From Candidatus Competibacteraceae bacterium (GTDB lineage: Bacteria > Pseudomonadota > Gammaproteobacteria > Competibacterales > Competibacteraceae), in NCBI GenBank assembly GCA_003989085.1, contig RXIV01000001.1, positions 1-64,000 of the forward strand: DNA of 64,000 nt. Reading direction: 5' to 3'. Shown here in pieces: positions 37,335 through 46,100 of this stretch. A program made the position numbers and the translations under genes. The notes beneath the pieces were generated by a model, which saw nothing but the letters and a program-made list of their open reading frames with translations, was not told the origin of the DNA and ran no database searches. Every line of letters starts with the position of its first letter. Within the stretch, counting starts at the first letter, position 1.

Positions 37335-38494
37335 TATACCAAACACTACTAAAATAATTTCCTATTATAACTACTGAAAATGAGGAATTAAACTATGTGT
37401 CGTGTATTTGAAATTGAAATTTCAGAGTCTCAGGAAGAGTTAGAATCTTGCTAAAGCAAGAGAAAGACATACGGAAACGTGAGCGGTTGCAGTTGCTATT
37501 TTGGTATAAAACAGGACAAGCCATCACGCGTAAAGCATTAGGGAAATTGCTCAATCGTAGTCAATTTTCTATTGGTCAATGGGTGAATCTCTATCGAAGA
37601 AACGGACTGTATGGTTTACTCCATTTAAATTATCGAGGTGGAAATTTAGCGCCTTCCATCCCGCTATAAATTCAATTGCAAGTAAAGGAAAAGTTGGCCC
37701 AGCCTGAAGGGATGGTGAGCTATAAGGCGATCCAAATTTGGCTTAAAGAAACACATGGGTTAGACGTTCCTTATTCAACCGTTTTTGGGACGATTAAATA
37801 CCGATCAAAGGCCTGTCTAAAAGTACCCAGACCTTATGCAGAAAATGATGATTAAGCAGCGGTGGACGATTTTAAAAAAACGTCTCAACCTGCCTTGATG
37901 GAATCATAACGCATTGTTTAGAAATATATTCTAGTATCCGCTATTGGACACAGGATGAAAGCCGGTTTGGGCTAAAAACGATCACAAGGCGGTGGATTAC
38001 GCTGAAAAAAGTAAAACCTATCGTCAAGGTGCAATGGTCATTTGAAGCATTTTACCTTTATGGCATTGTTGAACCTCTGACTGGTGAGTTAATGATTGAA
38101 AATTATGATCGGGTTAATACTGAAAACTTTCAACAATTTCTTAATGACTTTTCTCAGAAATATCCAAAGGACTTCCATGTCGTTCAAACGGATAATGCCC
38201 GTTTTCATTGCTCTAACGATCTCATCATGCCGGATAATGTGATGTTGCTCTATCAACCTCCCCATAGCCCCCAAGTGAACCCTTCTGAGCAGTTATGGCA
38301 ATGGTCTAAAGGGGAAATCTCGAATAAACTATTTACTGGTATTGATCACCTAAAAACAACACTTAGCGATTTATTTAAGTCAAAACCAAAGGAGTTTTTT
38401 GCCTCATTAACTTCGAGAAACTTTATTTTATGTGCATTGCAAAAATTGGTATGCTGCCAATTATAATATATTTTTTTAGTAGTATTTGATATTA
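37335..38494 (+). mobile_element. Decayed IS630-family insertion sequence
   Basis: The element is about 1.16 kb and contains remnants of a DDE transposase. Terminal inverted repeats are TACCAAACACTACTAAAA at 37337-37354 and, on the opposite strand, TATCAAATACTACTAAAA at 38474-38491, 16 of 18 bases identical. TA at 37335-37336 and TTAA beside 38491 fit the TA target preference of the family, though the right flank has one base difference. All features suggest an inactive copy. Confidence 0.78.
37395..38466 (+). pseudogene. IS630-family transposase pseudogene
   Basis: ATG 37395 starts MCRVFEIEISESQEEL, then a frameshift near 37448 leads to the helix-turn-helix part (KRERLQLLFWYKTGQAITRK). Stops at 37667 (TAA), near 37854 (TAA) and near 37908, with further shifts, separate it from the catalytic part beginning YWTQDESRFGLKT. 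The DDE residues remain as DES, DNARFH and PQVNPSEQLWQ. At least four disabling changes make active transposase unlikely without a helper copy. Confidence 0.85.
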
Positions 38495-38701
38495 AATGTT
38501 AGGCTCAAATGGAAACAAACAGCACAAATAAAGTGCTGATGAGTCTTTGCCAATGATCAAACCAAATCTGATCTCGGCTTATTCGTACAATACGAGACCG
38601 AAAGACCTAGCGCACTACTGCCTAACCCTGAGCTGAAAACACGTCTGAATCCGCTTTGAATTCGGTTTGAACCTTGAGCTTTGAGTCTGTCCATTCCCGC
38701 T

Positions 38702-39166
38702 ATGAACGCCACCCGGCATCTTCTCATCATCTATCACTCCCAGACCGGCCACACCCGGATGATGGCGCGGGCGGTGCAGCGTGGGGCGCGGCGGGTGGCT
38801 GAGGTCGAAACCCGGCTGAAAATGGCCCTTCGCGCTGATCTGGACGATCTGTTGTGGGCGCATGGCCTGCTGCTCGGTACCCCAGAGAATTTTGGCTACA
38901 TGTCCGGGGCGCTCAAGAACTTTCTGGATCGCACCTATTACCCGGCTCAGGGTCTGATCAGCGGCTTGCCCTATGCGGTGTTCATCAGCGCTGGCAATGA
39001 CGGAACCGGCGCGTTGACCAGCATCGAGCGCATCGCTCGCGGTTATCCACTTAAACTGGTGTGCGATCCGATCATTGCCAAAGGCGAATCGACCGCTGAA
39101 GTTCTGCAACGCTGCGCGGAATTGGGCGAAACGATGGCGTCGGGCGTGGCATGGGGCATCTTCTGA
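38702..39166 (+). CDS. Flavodoxin-like NADPH-dependent FMN protein
   Basis: ATG 38702 gives 154 residues. The N-terminal FMN-phosphate loop YHSQTGHTRMM (residues 11-21) and the GTPENFGYMSGALKNFLDR segment near 60 identify the flavodoxin/NAD(P)H:quinone reductase fold. It likely transfers electrons, partner unknown. The gene is 54 nt upstream of dsbB and at the right edge of the AT-rich island. Confidence 0.85.
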   Translation: MNATRHLLIIYHSQTGHTRMMARAVQRGARRVAEVETRLKMALRADLDDLLWAHGLLLGTPENFGYMSGALKNFLDRTYYPAQGLISGLPYAVFISAGNDGTGALTSIERIARGYPLKLVCDPIIAKGESTAEVLQRCAELGETMASGVAWGIF

Positions 39167-39219
39167 CGGGGCGCCGCCGCCATTGGCGTTTCTTGACCAT
39201 TACATGCAGGGGAAAAGTG

Positions 39220-39759
39220 ATGATGTCCGACTCTGAGGCGATAAGCGCCGCATCGGGTAGCCAGTGGCGCTGGCTCCGCCGCCGCTGGCTCAATGCGGGC
39301 GGCTTTCTGATTTGCGTATTGGGGCTGCTATTCGCCGGATATGCCCAGTTTTATCTGAATCTGGAGCCATGCCCGCTGTGCATTTTCCAGCGGCTGGCGC
39401 TGCTGGCGCTGGGTCTGAGCTTTCTGGCGGCGCTGATTCACAATCCGTCGGGCTGGGGGGCAAAGGTTTATGGGGTGCTGATCGGATTGATGGCCGGTAT
39501 TGGTGTAGGTGTCGCCGCCCGGCATGTCTGGCTGCAACATCTGCCGCCGGAGGAAACACCCCGTTGCGGGCCGGGTCTCGATTACATGCTGCAAACCCTG
39601 CCGTTGGGCGACACGCTCCGCGAAGTGCTGACCGGCGCCGGCGAGTGCGCGCGAGTGGACTGGACCTTCTTGAGCCTGAGTCTGCCAGAATGGAGCTTGC
39701 CGCTGTTTATCGGCTTGGGCGTGGTGGGCATCATCGGCAACGGGTGGTTGCGACGCTAA
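39220..39759 (+). CDS. dsbB: Disulfide bond formation protein B
   Basis: DsbB reoxidises DsbA using quinone. The 179-residue protein starts at ATG 39220 (AGGGGA upstream) and has four membrane helices. The first periplasmic redox pair is EPCPLCIFQR (near residues 46-52), and the second pair is RCGPGL (near 114) and GECARVDW (near 143). This matches the full pair arrangement of active DsbB. Confidence 0.93.
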   Translation: MMSDSEAISAASGSQWRWLRRRWLNAGGFLICVLGLLFAGYAQFYLNLEPCPLCIFQRLALLALGLSFLAALIHNPSGWGAKVYGVLIGLMAGIGVGVAARHVWLQHLPPEETPRCGPGLDYMLQTLPLGDTLREVLTGAGECARVDWTFLSLSLPEWSLPLFIGLGVVGIIGNGWLRR

Positions 39760-39809
39760 CCGTTGCGGCGGCGTTCCAAACCGCCGCTGCGCCTCAGCAG
39801 TGGGTAGGA

Positions 39810-40580
39810 TCAGCCAGTTTCAGTCGTTTCCGGGTTAGCTGGATGCCAGGGCAATAGCCGCTTCAGTGCAGCATCCACCGCGAAATACAGCCCCACCGCC
39901 AGCGTCGCCAGCGTGACCAATGCGGCAAACATCAGATCAACCTGCATCCGGCTATTGGCGTGCAGCATCAGATAACCAAGGCCGGCGCTGGAACCGACCC
40001 ATTCGCCCAGCACCGCGCCAATCGGCGCCACCGCCGCCGCAATGCGCAGCCCGGAGGCCAGTGCTGGCAACGCTGCCGGCAGGGCAATATGTCGCAGTAC
40101 TGCCCAGCGCCGGGATTCGGGCAGCATCACTCGCGCCAAATCCAGCCAGCCGGGCGGGACATGGCGCAAGCCGTCATAGAAATTGGCGGTTACTGGAAAG
40201 TAGATGATCAGCAAGGTCATGGCGATTTTGGAGGCCATCCCGTAGCCGAGCCACAGCACCAGTAACGGGGCGATAGCGAACACCGGAATGGCCTGCGAGG
40301 CGATCAGCATCGGCAACAGCCAGCGCCGCGCCCGCCGCGAATAACCCAGTGCCAGCGCCGTACCACTGCCCAGCATGGTTCCTAACACCATCCCCGTCAG
40401 GATTTCCAGCGTCGTGACGCTGGCGTGACTGAGCAGAGAACCGGCGTTGCGCCCCAGGCTGGCCGCCACCGCCCACGGGTTGGGCAGGATGTAGGGCGGC
40501 AATTCGCCGATCACGATGATCATCTGCCAGGTCAGCAACACACCGGCCAAGGTCGCCAACCCGCGCCGGATCGCGCTCAC
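39810..40580 (-). CDS. ABC transporter permease, SsuC/TauC/ThiX type
   Basis: GTG 40580 starts a 256-residue membrane protein with about six helices and the binding-protein-dependent transport signature in the region PPGWLDLARVMLPESRRWAV (near residue 140). The GTG overlaps the stop of the ATPase gene (GTGA). It is the COG0600 type for nitrate, sulfonate, bicarbonate or hydroxymethylpyrimidine. No binding-protein gene is adjacent, so the substrate is open; the pair with its ATPase is most like thiamine-precursor carriers. Confidence 0.87.
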   Translation of the reverse strand: MSAIRRGLATLAGVLLTWQMIIVIGELPPYILPNPWAVAASLGRNAGSLLSHASVTTLEILTGMVLGTMLGSGTALALGYSRRARRWLLPMLIASQAIPVFAIAPLLVLWLGYGMASKIAMTLLIIYFPVTANFYDGLRHVPPGWLDLARVMLPESRRWAVLRHIALPAALPALASGLRIAAAVAPIGAVLGEWVGSSAGLGYLMLHANSRMQVDLMFAALVTLATLAVGLYFAVDAALKRLLPWHPANPETTETG

Positions 40581-41338
40581 GTTACAACCTCCAGCAAGCG
40601 CAAAATGGCGCGATAGGCGGCCTGTACTGCTGGATCACCGGGATCGCGAGGCGGAGCGCCGGGCAAATCCGGCAAGGTCTGCACGATCGCCGGTCGCCCG
40701 CTCATCACCAGAATATGCCCGCCCAAGCGCAGCGCTTCCAACGGATCATGCGTCACCAGCAACACGGTGCGTCCAATCAACAGTTCGGCAGCCAGAGCTT
40801 GCAGTCGCAACCGGGTCAGCGCGTCCAGTCCAGAAAATGGCTCGTCCATCAGCACCACTGGACGGTCTTCCATTAACGTCCGGGCCAGCGCCGCCCGTTG
40901 TCGCATCCCGCCCGATAAGGTATCCGGGCGGGCCAGCGCCGCGTCAGCCAATCCAACCCGTGCCAGCAGGTTCAAAGCCCGTGGCCGATCCGGACGCTCG
41001 CCGCGCAGCCGACTACCGAGGGTCACGTTGTCCAGCACGTTCAGCCACGGCAGCAATAAATCCTGCTGCGCCATCCAGGCTACCCGCCCGGTCAGGGGCA
41101 GACCGTCGTCACCGCGCAGGTCGCCGCTGACACCAATGGCCGTCAATCCAGCCAGCAACCGCAGCAGGCTGCTTTTGCCAATACCGCTGGAACCGAGCAG
41201 GCAGGTAAAGCAACCACCGGTCAAATCCAGGTCCAATCCGTCAAACAAGGTCAGTCCGCCATAGACCAGCTGGGCGGAACGCAGGTTGACCGCCAGCGGC
41301 GGGCCGGGAATAGCGGGTAAAACAGGCACGGGCGACAA
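40577..41338 (-). CDS. ABC transporter ATP-binding protein, SsuB/ThiZ type
   Basis: The 253-residue ATPase has Walker A GSSGIGKSS near residue 49, Q-loop MAQQDLLLPW near 88, signature LSGGMRQR near 141, Walker B VVLMDEPFSGL near 160 and H-loop VTHDPLEAL. The Q-loop and downstream segment look like the ThiZ/SsuB group. No TPP-riboswitch-like sequence lies upstream, so the thiamine link is only suggestive. It is the first gene of the leftward pair. Confidence 0.88.
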   Translation of the reverse strand: MSPVPVLPAIPGPPLAVNLRSAQLVYGGLTLFDGLDLDLTGGCFTCLLGSSGIGKSSLLRLLAGLTAIGVSGDLRGDDGLPLTGRVAWMAQQDLLLPWLNVLDNVTLGSRLRGERPDRPRALNLLARVGLADAALARPDTLSGGMRQRAALARTLMEDRPVVLMDEPFSGLDALTRLRLQALAAELLIGRTVLLVTHDPLEALRLGGHILVMSGRPAIVQTLPDLPGAPPRDPGDPAVQAAYRAILRLLEVVT

Positions 41339-41391
41339 AGGGTTGATTCCGGAATTGAAAACGGGCGACGATGGACAATAAATAAGTTAAG

Positions 41392-41417
41392 CGAATAAAT
41401 ATATAGATATTTATTCG
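41392..41417. promoter_or_regulatory. Perfect AT-rich dyad between divergent ABC and cysH genes
   Basis: CGAATAAATAT (41392-41402) is followed after ATAG by its exact inverse ATATTTATTCG (41407-41417), an 11-bp perfect inverted repeat. It lies 54 nt before the ABC ATPase start and 68 nt before cysH start in an AT-rich divergent region. It could be an operator for a dimeric regulator, or a bidirectional stem followed by TTTTT on the plus strand. Confidence 0.45.
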
Positions 41418-41484
41418 TTTTTGATTTATAGCTTTACTGTTAAGTTGCTCCGTCAATCAGCAAAAGCAACCAGGCAGACAGGCG

Positions 41485-42222
41485 ATGACTCAGGCTCAAA
41501 TCCAATCCGGCTCCCCGGTCAATGACGCGCCACCGGATTTTGACGTGACGGCGCTGAACCATGATCTCGAACAGCGTAGCGCCGAGCAGCGGGTCGCGTG
41601 GGCGCTGGAAAGCTTTCCTGGCCGCGTCGTGCTGACTTCCAGCTTTGGTGCACAGTCCGCTGTGTGCCTGCATCTGGTCACGGTTCAGCAGCCCGATATT
41701 CCAGTCGTGCTGATCGATACCGGCTACCTGTTCCCGGAAACTTACCAGTTTATTGACAAACTGGGCGAACGGCTGGCGCTCAACCTCCATATCTACCGTG
41801 CCCAGCATAGCCCTGCCTGGCAGGAAGCCCGTTACGGCAAACTGTGGGAACAAGGTCTGGAAGGCATTGAGCGCTATAACCACATCAACAAGGTCGAGCC
41901 GATGCAACGGGCGCTCAAGGAACTGAGCGCGACGGCGTGGATTTCCGGGTTGCGGCGGCAGCAGGCCAAGAGTCGCCAGCACCTTGAGGTGCTGTTGTGG
42001 CGCAACGGGCGCTGTAAGATTCATCCGCTGATTGACTGGACCGACCGCGACGTGTACCGCTACCTGACTCAGTATGGTTTGCCCTATCACCCCTTGTGGG
42101 AGCAGGGCTACGTCTCCATCGGTGATGTTCACACCACCCGCCAGTTGAGCGAGGGTATGACGGAGGAAGAAACCCGTTTCTTCGGCCTCAAACGCGAGTG
42201 CGGGCTGCACGAGCAGGTCTGA
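41485..42222 (+). CDS. cysH: Phosphoadenosine phosphosulfate reductase
   Basis: CysH reduces PAPS to sulfite using thioredoxin. The 245-residue protein has the PP-loop-like [10 protein letters not shown] segment near residue 51, the [10 protein letters not shown] segment near 155 and the C-terminal catalytic ECGLHEQV. Lack of the paired CC and CxxC ligands for an iron-sulfur cluster marks the PAPS-specific form rather than APS reductase. It is divergent from the ABC pair. Confidence 0.95.
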   Translation: MTQAQIQSGSPVNDAPPDFDVTALNHDLEQRSAEQRVAWALESFPGRVVLTSSFGAQSAVCLHLVTVQQPDIPVVLIDTGYLFPETYQFIDKLGERLALNLHIYRAQHSPAWQEARYGKLWEQGLEGIERYNHINKVEPMQRALKELSATAWISGLRRQQAKSRQHLEVLLWRNGRCKIHPLIDWTDRDVYRYLTQYGLPYHPLWEQGYVSIGDVHTTRQLSEGMTEEETRFFGLKRECGLHEQV

Positions 42223-42307
42223 TCTTGCGCCAAAACCCGGCGACGGGCGACTATGCTATTTTCTGAAGCAAGTGCTGAACTCCGCTTTCCTGCCGGCCAC
42301 GATTCCC

Positions 42308-43213
42308 ATGAGCGATGCCGTAATTGCCCCTTGGTTGCAATTGACTCTCGAAGCCCTCGACCACGCGCCTGAGCAACTGGAAGACGCCCTGCTGCAAGCA
42401 GGCGCGTTGGCTGTCACCCTTGAAGATGGTGGCGATCAGCCGGTGCTGGAGCCGGCTCCGGGCGAAACGCCGCTGTGGGCGCATACCCGGATCACTGGCC
42501 TGTTCGATGCCCAGACCGACATTGAAGTGGTGAAAAGGCAGTTGCGGCGGTTCCTGCACACGCCGGATTTGCCGGAATGCCGGCTGACCGCGCTGGAAGA
42601 GCGGGACTGGGTGCGGGTCTGGCTCGATCACTTTCACCCGATGCGCTTTGGCCGGCGGTTGTGGATTTGCCCGAGCTGCCAGCCGCCGCCGGAACCGGAA
42701 GCGGTGAATATCCGGCTCGATCCCGGCCTGGCTTTTGGCACCGGCGCTCATCCCAGCACCGCGCTCTGTCTCGAATGGCTGGATGGCGCTGATTTAACCG
42801 ATCAGACCGTGCTGGATTACGGCTGTGGTTCCGGAATTCTGGCGATTGCCGCCGCTAAACTGGGCGCCCGGCGGGTTTGGGCGGTGGACATCGACCCGCA
42901 GGCACTGATCGCCAGCGATGACAACGCTGCCGAAAACGAGGTGGAGGATCGTCTCGAACTGCTCGATCCCGCCGAGTTGCCGGCGGCGCTGATGGTGGAC
43001 GTACTGATTGCCAATATTCTGGCCGGTGTGCTGGCGCAGTTGGCTCCGGAATTGGCCCAGCGGGTCAAGCCGGGGGGCCGGCTAGTGCTTTCCGGCATCC
43101 TCGATGCTCACGCCGATGCGGTGCAGGCCGCGTTCAGCCGTTACTTCAGATTCGGCCCCCGCCGACAACGTGAGGATTGGGTATTGCTGGCGTGCGTGCG
43201 GCGGGAAGGATGA
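42308..43213 (+). CDS. prmA: Ribosomal protein L11 methyltransferase
   Basis: PrmA trimethylates ribosomal protein L11 using SAM. From ATG 42308 the product has 301 residues. The N-terminal substrate domain is followed by the class I methyltransferase domain: DPGLAFGTGAHPSTALCLEW near residue 138, DYGCGSGILAIAAAKLGA near 174 and NILAGVL near 235. Length and motifs are typical. Confidence 0.96.
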   Translation: MSDAVIAPWLQLTLEALDHAPEQLEDALLQAGALAVTLEDGGDQPVLEPAPGETPLWAHTRITGLFDAQTDIEVVKRQLRRFLHTPDLPECRLTALEERDWVRVWLDHFHPMRFGRRLWICPSCQPPPEPEAVNIRLDPGLAFGTGAHPSTALCLEWLDGADLTDQTVLDYGCGSGILAIAAAKLGARRVWAVDIDPQALIASDDNAAENEVEDRLELLDPAELPAALMVDVLIANILAGVLAQLAPELAQRVKPGGRLVLSGILDAHADAVQAAFSRYFRFGPRRQREDWVLLACVRREG

Positions 43214-43426
43214 CAAACTGAACGGCTATCGACTATCATGGAAAAAGGATCGGCGCTATAACAAGCCGGGGCGAAAGCTGGAGTGAGTCGAGAAACACGA
43301 CGATCATGTCCGGCCGGTTTTCAGTCCATCAGGTTGCTGATTTCGTAGCTTCTCTTGCCGAATGACCCTCTCCAAGCAAGCGGCAATCCTCTCTCCGGCG
43401 CTGTTTTTGCCGCATTCAATACTCAA

Positions 43427-43539
43427 TGGCGACCCTATCAGTCCCCCCGCGACGACAAGCTGTGAACCCCGTCAGGCCCGGAAGGGAGCAGCGGCAGCAG
43501 TGGCCTCGGGCGCCGGGGTGCGGCGGGTCAGGGTCGCCA
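43427..43539 (+). ncRNA. ffs: 4.5S SRP RNA
   Basis: The 113-nt segment has terminal pairing TGGCGACCCT (43427-43436) with AGGGTCGCCA (43530-43539) and contains the strongly conserved core GTCAGGCCCGGAAGGGAGCA (43471-43490) with the GGAA tetraloop and symmetric/asymmetric loop bases bound by Ffh. SRP RNA directs membrane-protein ribosomes to the Sec machinery. The position next to ybaB-recR is typical of several gammaproteobacterial genomes; dnaX is not adjacent here. Confidence 0.95.
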
Positions 43540-43762
43540 CCCTCTCCGAAGGTTAAAGGCCAAAACTTCAGTGAAATGCGGCCTTTCTCCCCACAAGGCC
43601 GGGTTTGGCGTGAGCGACCCAGCGCCGGCAAACGGGCGACGGCGGCTCCTTTTCGCCAGACGACTCACCAGCAAAACAGCAACAGGCTGCATCGGTTCAG
43701 GCCATTCCGATCCTCACCCACAAAATATCACCGAATCTTTTGAGAATGATGGAGAAAAGCAG

Positions 43763-44098
43763 ATGAAAGGTGGTTTGGGCAACATCATGAAACAGGCGCA
43801 GAAGATGCAGGAGAATCTGCAAAAGGCGCAGGCTGAAATTGCCGCTATGGAAATCGGTGGCGAGTCAGGCGGCGGATTGGTCAAGGTCACTATCACTGGG
43901 CGCTATGAAGTGCGGCGGATCAGCATTGATGACAGCCTGATCGGCGATGACAAGGATATGCTCGAAGACCTGGTCGCCGCCGCATTCAACGATGCCGTTC
44001 ACAAGGTTGAGCGCACCATGCAGGACCGGATGGGCGGTCTGACCGCCGGCATGGGCCTGCCGCCCGGCCTGTTGGGCGACCTCAAACTGCCGTTCTGA
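43763..44098 (+). CDS. ybaB: YbaB/EbfC family nucleoid-associated protein
   Basis: The 111-residue protein starts [19 protein letters not shown], a long helix followed by a beta sheet with [20 protein letters not shown] and ending [14 protein letters not shown], the standard YbaB pattern. It binds DNA as a dimer. It lies 10 nt before recR, an arrangement conserved across bacteria. Confidence 0.95.
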   Translation: MKGGLGNIMKQAQKMQENLQKAQAEIAAMEIGGESGGGLVKVTITGRYEVRRISIDDSLIGDDKDMLEDLVAAAFNDAVHKVERTMQDRMGGLTAGMGLPPGLLGDLKLPF

Positions 44099-44108
44099 TC
44101 GGTTCCCC

Positions 44109-44705
44109 GTGGCCGGTTCGTCCTTGCTGAACCAGTTGATGAGCGCCTTGCGCTGTTTGCCGGGGGTGGGGCCGAAGTCTGCGCAACGGATGGCGCTGCA
44201 TCTGCTGGAGCGAGACCGCGCTGGTGGGGAGCGACTGGTTTCGGCCTTGCAGGCGGCGCTGGTCGGTATTGGTCATTGCCAGCAATGCCGTGATCTGAGC
44301 GAAACTGATCTGTGCCCCGTCTGCGCCAACCCGCACCGCGACCGTTCCTTGCTTTGTGTGCTGGAAACCCCTGCCGACGTGCTGGCGGTAGAGCAGGCGA
44401 CCGGCTTTCAAGGAGTGTATTTCGTACTGATGGGCCATTTGTCGCCGCTGGATGGGATCGGCCCAGCAGAACTGGGGCTGGAGACGCTGGAGGCGCGGCT
44501 GGTCGAGGGGCAGGTCCGCGAGATCATTCTTGCCACCAACCCAACCGTTGAAGGCGAGGCCACGGCGTATTACATCGCCGAACTGGCCCGTGAGCTGGGT
44601 ATCCGCACCACCCGCATCGCTCATGGCGTCCCGCTGGGCGGAGAACTGGAGTATGTGGACGGCGGCACCTTGGCGCACGCTTTTGCTGGGCGGCGGGATT
44701 TCTGA
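44109..44705 (+). CDS. recR: Recombination protein RecR
   Basis: RecR loads RecA with RecF/RecO at gaps. GTG 44109 gives 198 residues. The helix-hairpin-helix is near [18 protein letters not shown] (residues 17-34), the zinc finger cysteines CQQC and CPVC are near 57 and 69, and the Toprim domain follows ([12 protein letters not shown]). It is directly downstream of ybaB. Confidence 0.96.
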   Translation: MAGSSLLNQLMSALRCLPGVGPKSAQRMALHLLERDRAGGERLVSALQAALVGIGHCQQCRDLSETDLCPVCANPHRDRSLLCVLETPADVLAVEQATGFQGVYFVLMGHLSPLDGIGPAELGLETLEARLVEGQVREIILATNPTVEGEATAYYIAELARELGIRTTRIAHGVPLGGELEYVDGGTLAHAFAGRRDF

Positions 44706-44723
44706 GCTTCGGGGAGTGAATGG

Positions 44724-45413
44724 ATGGATAGCGCGCTGTGGGCGACTGGTTTGGCCAGCGCCGCTTTTTTCGTCAGTCATTTAGGCCTTGCCCATCCACC
44801 AGTACATGACCGGATGGCCGGACGGATTGGTGAAAAAGGCTTTCAGGGTCTGTTTTTGCTGACCACGCTGTTGACTCTGGGGGCGATGATCGCCAGCTAT
44901 AGCTACGCCTCTCACTTTATCTATCTGTGGATTCCGGGGCCAGGCTTGCGGCATTTACCCTGGCTGATCATGCCGGTGGCGTTCAGCCTGATTGCCGGAG
45001 GCGTACTGACCCGGAATCCATCGGCGCTGGGTATGGAAGGCAGCCTCGACCGGACGGATGCCGTCAACGGCGCATTACGCATCACCCGTCATCCGGTGAT
45101 GTGGGGGATGACGCTCTGGGCGGCGGTTCATCTCATCGTCAACGGTGATTTGGCCTCGCTGCTGTTTTTCGGTGGATTTTTGCTGACCGCGCTGCTTGGA
45201 TCGTTGCATCTGGACCGCCGCATGGCCGCCAGTCAGGGTGAGCGCTGGCAGCGTTTTGTCTCCGTGACCTCTTATATTCCGTTCGCGGCGATGCTCAGCG
45301 GTCGGCAATCCTGGTCCTGGGTCGAACTGCGCCAGCCAATGGCGTGGGGACTGGGCTGTTTTGTCTTGTTGCTGCTATTGCATCCCTACCTGTTTGGCGT
45401 GCGGCCTTACTGA
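44724..45413 (+). CDS. NnrU family membrane protein
   Basis: The 229-residue protein has six to seven membrane helices and the NnrU domain ([19 protein letters not shown] near residue 113). NnrU proteins are linked with nitric-oxide metabolism or heme O synthesis in some bacteria, but the biochemical role is not established. It overlaps the convergent ureG gene by 7 nt. Confidence 0.87.
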   Translation: MDSALWATGLASAAFFVSHLGLAHPPVHDRMAGRIGEKGFQGLFLLTTLLTLGAMIASYSYASHFIYLWIPGPGLRHLPWLIMPVAFSLIAGGVLTRNPSALGMEGSLDRTDAVNGALRITRHPVMWGMTLWAAVHLIVNGDLASLLFFGGFLLTALLGSLHLDRRMAASQGERWQRFVSVTSYIPFAAMLSGRQSWSWVELRQPMAWGLGCFVLLLLLHPYLFGVRPY

Positions 45414-46039
45414 GCGGCGACGTGTCCTGCGCCCAACATCCCCCGTTCAACGATGAACTGAATCACTTGATCCAGTCCCTGCCGGGTCTTGAGATTGGTA
45501 AAGGCGAAGGGCCGTTCGCCCCGCATTTTGCGGGCGTCGCGTTCCATCACCGCCAGCGAAGCGCCGACATGAGGCGCCAGATCGATTTTGTTAATCACCA
45601 GTAAGTCGGAACGGGTGATGCCAGGGCCGCCCTTGCGCGGGATTTTGTCACCAGCGGCCACATCGATCACATAGATCGTCAAATCGGACAGTTCCGGGCT
45701 GAAGGTCGCGCTGAGGTTGTCGCCGCCGGACTCCACCAGCACCAGGTCAAGATCGGGAAAGCGTTGGCATAATTGCGCCACCGCCGCCAGATTCATTGAG
45801 GCGTCCTCCCGAATTGCAGTATGTGGACATCCCCCCGTTTCCACCCCGATGATGCGCTCCGGTGCCAGCGCTTCGGCGCGAGTCAGGAACTGGGCGTCTT
45901 CATAGGTGTAAATGTCGTTAGTGACGACCGCGAGTTGATAGCGGTCGCGCAGTGCCTTGCACAGGGCTTCCACCAGTGCGGTCTTGCCGGAGCCGACCGG
46001 CCCGCCCACCCCGACCCGCAACGTAGCTTGATTCGTCAT
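45407..46039 (-). CDS. ureG: Urease accessory GTPase UreG
   Basis: UreG hydrolyses GTP to insert nickel into urease. The 210-residue protein has P-loop GGPVGSGKT near residue 12, the [20 protein letters not shown] metal-binding region near 66 and [15 protein letters not shown] near 100, all diagnostic for UreG rather than HypB. No ureABC or ureEFD genes are nearby, so the rest of the urease cluster must be outside the window or this is an isolated copy. Confidence 0.95.
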   Translation of the reverse strand: MTNQATLRVGVGGPVGSGKTALVEALCKALRDRYQLAVVTNDIYTYEDAQFLTRAEALAPERIIGVETGGCPHTAIREDASMNLAAVAQLCQRFPDLDLVLVESGGDNLSATFSPELSDLTIYVIDVAAGDKIPRKGGPGITRSDLLVINKIDLAPHVGASLAVMERDARKMRGERPFAFTNLKTRQGLDQVIQFIVERGMLGAGHVAAQ

Positions 46040-46069
46040 AGTTTCATCAGTCTCTATATAGATAAACAG

Positions 46070-46088
46070 CCACGATCATTGATCGTGG
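46070..46088 (-). terminator. Probable terminator of rluB (inverted repeat)
   Basis: CCACGATCA and TGATCGTGG form 9-bp arms around one base at 46070-46088; as RNA this gives a 7-bp stem with a 5-nt loop. On the minus strand it is 13 nt after the rluB stop and followed by CTGTTTATC, a weak U tract. The symmetric sequence could also be a DNA dyad site upstream of ureG. Confidence 0.45.
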
Positions 46089-46100
46089 CCGTGTATGGGT

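Noticed and set aside
40577..41484. TPP riboswitch upstream of the ThiZ-like ABC gene
   Set aside because: No CUGAGA or related conserved core; only an AT-rich dyad is found.
44109..44705. dnaX upstream of ybaB-recR
   Set aside because: The region upstream of ybaB holds the 4.5S RNA and no DnaX-like sequence; dnaX must be elsewhere.
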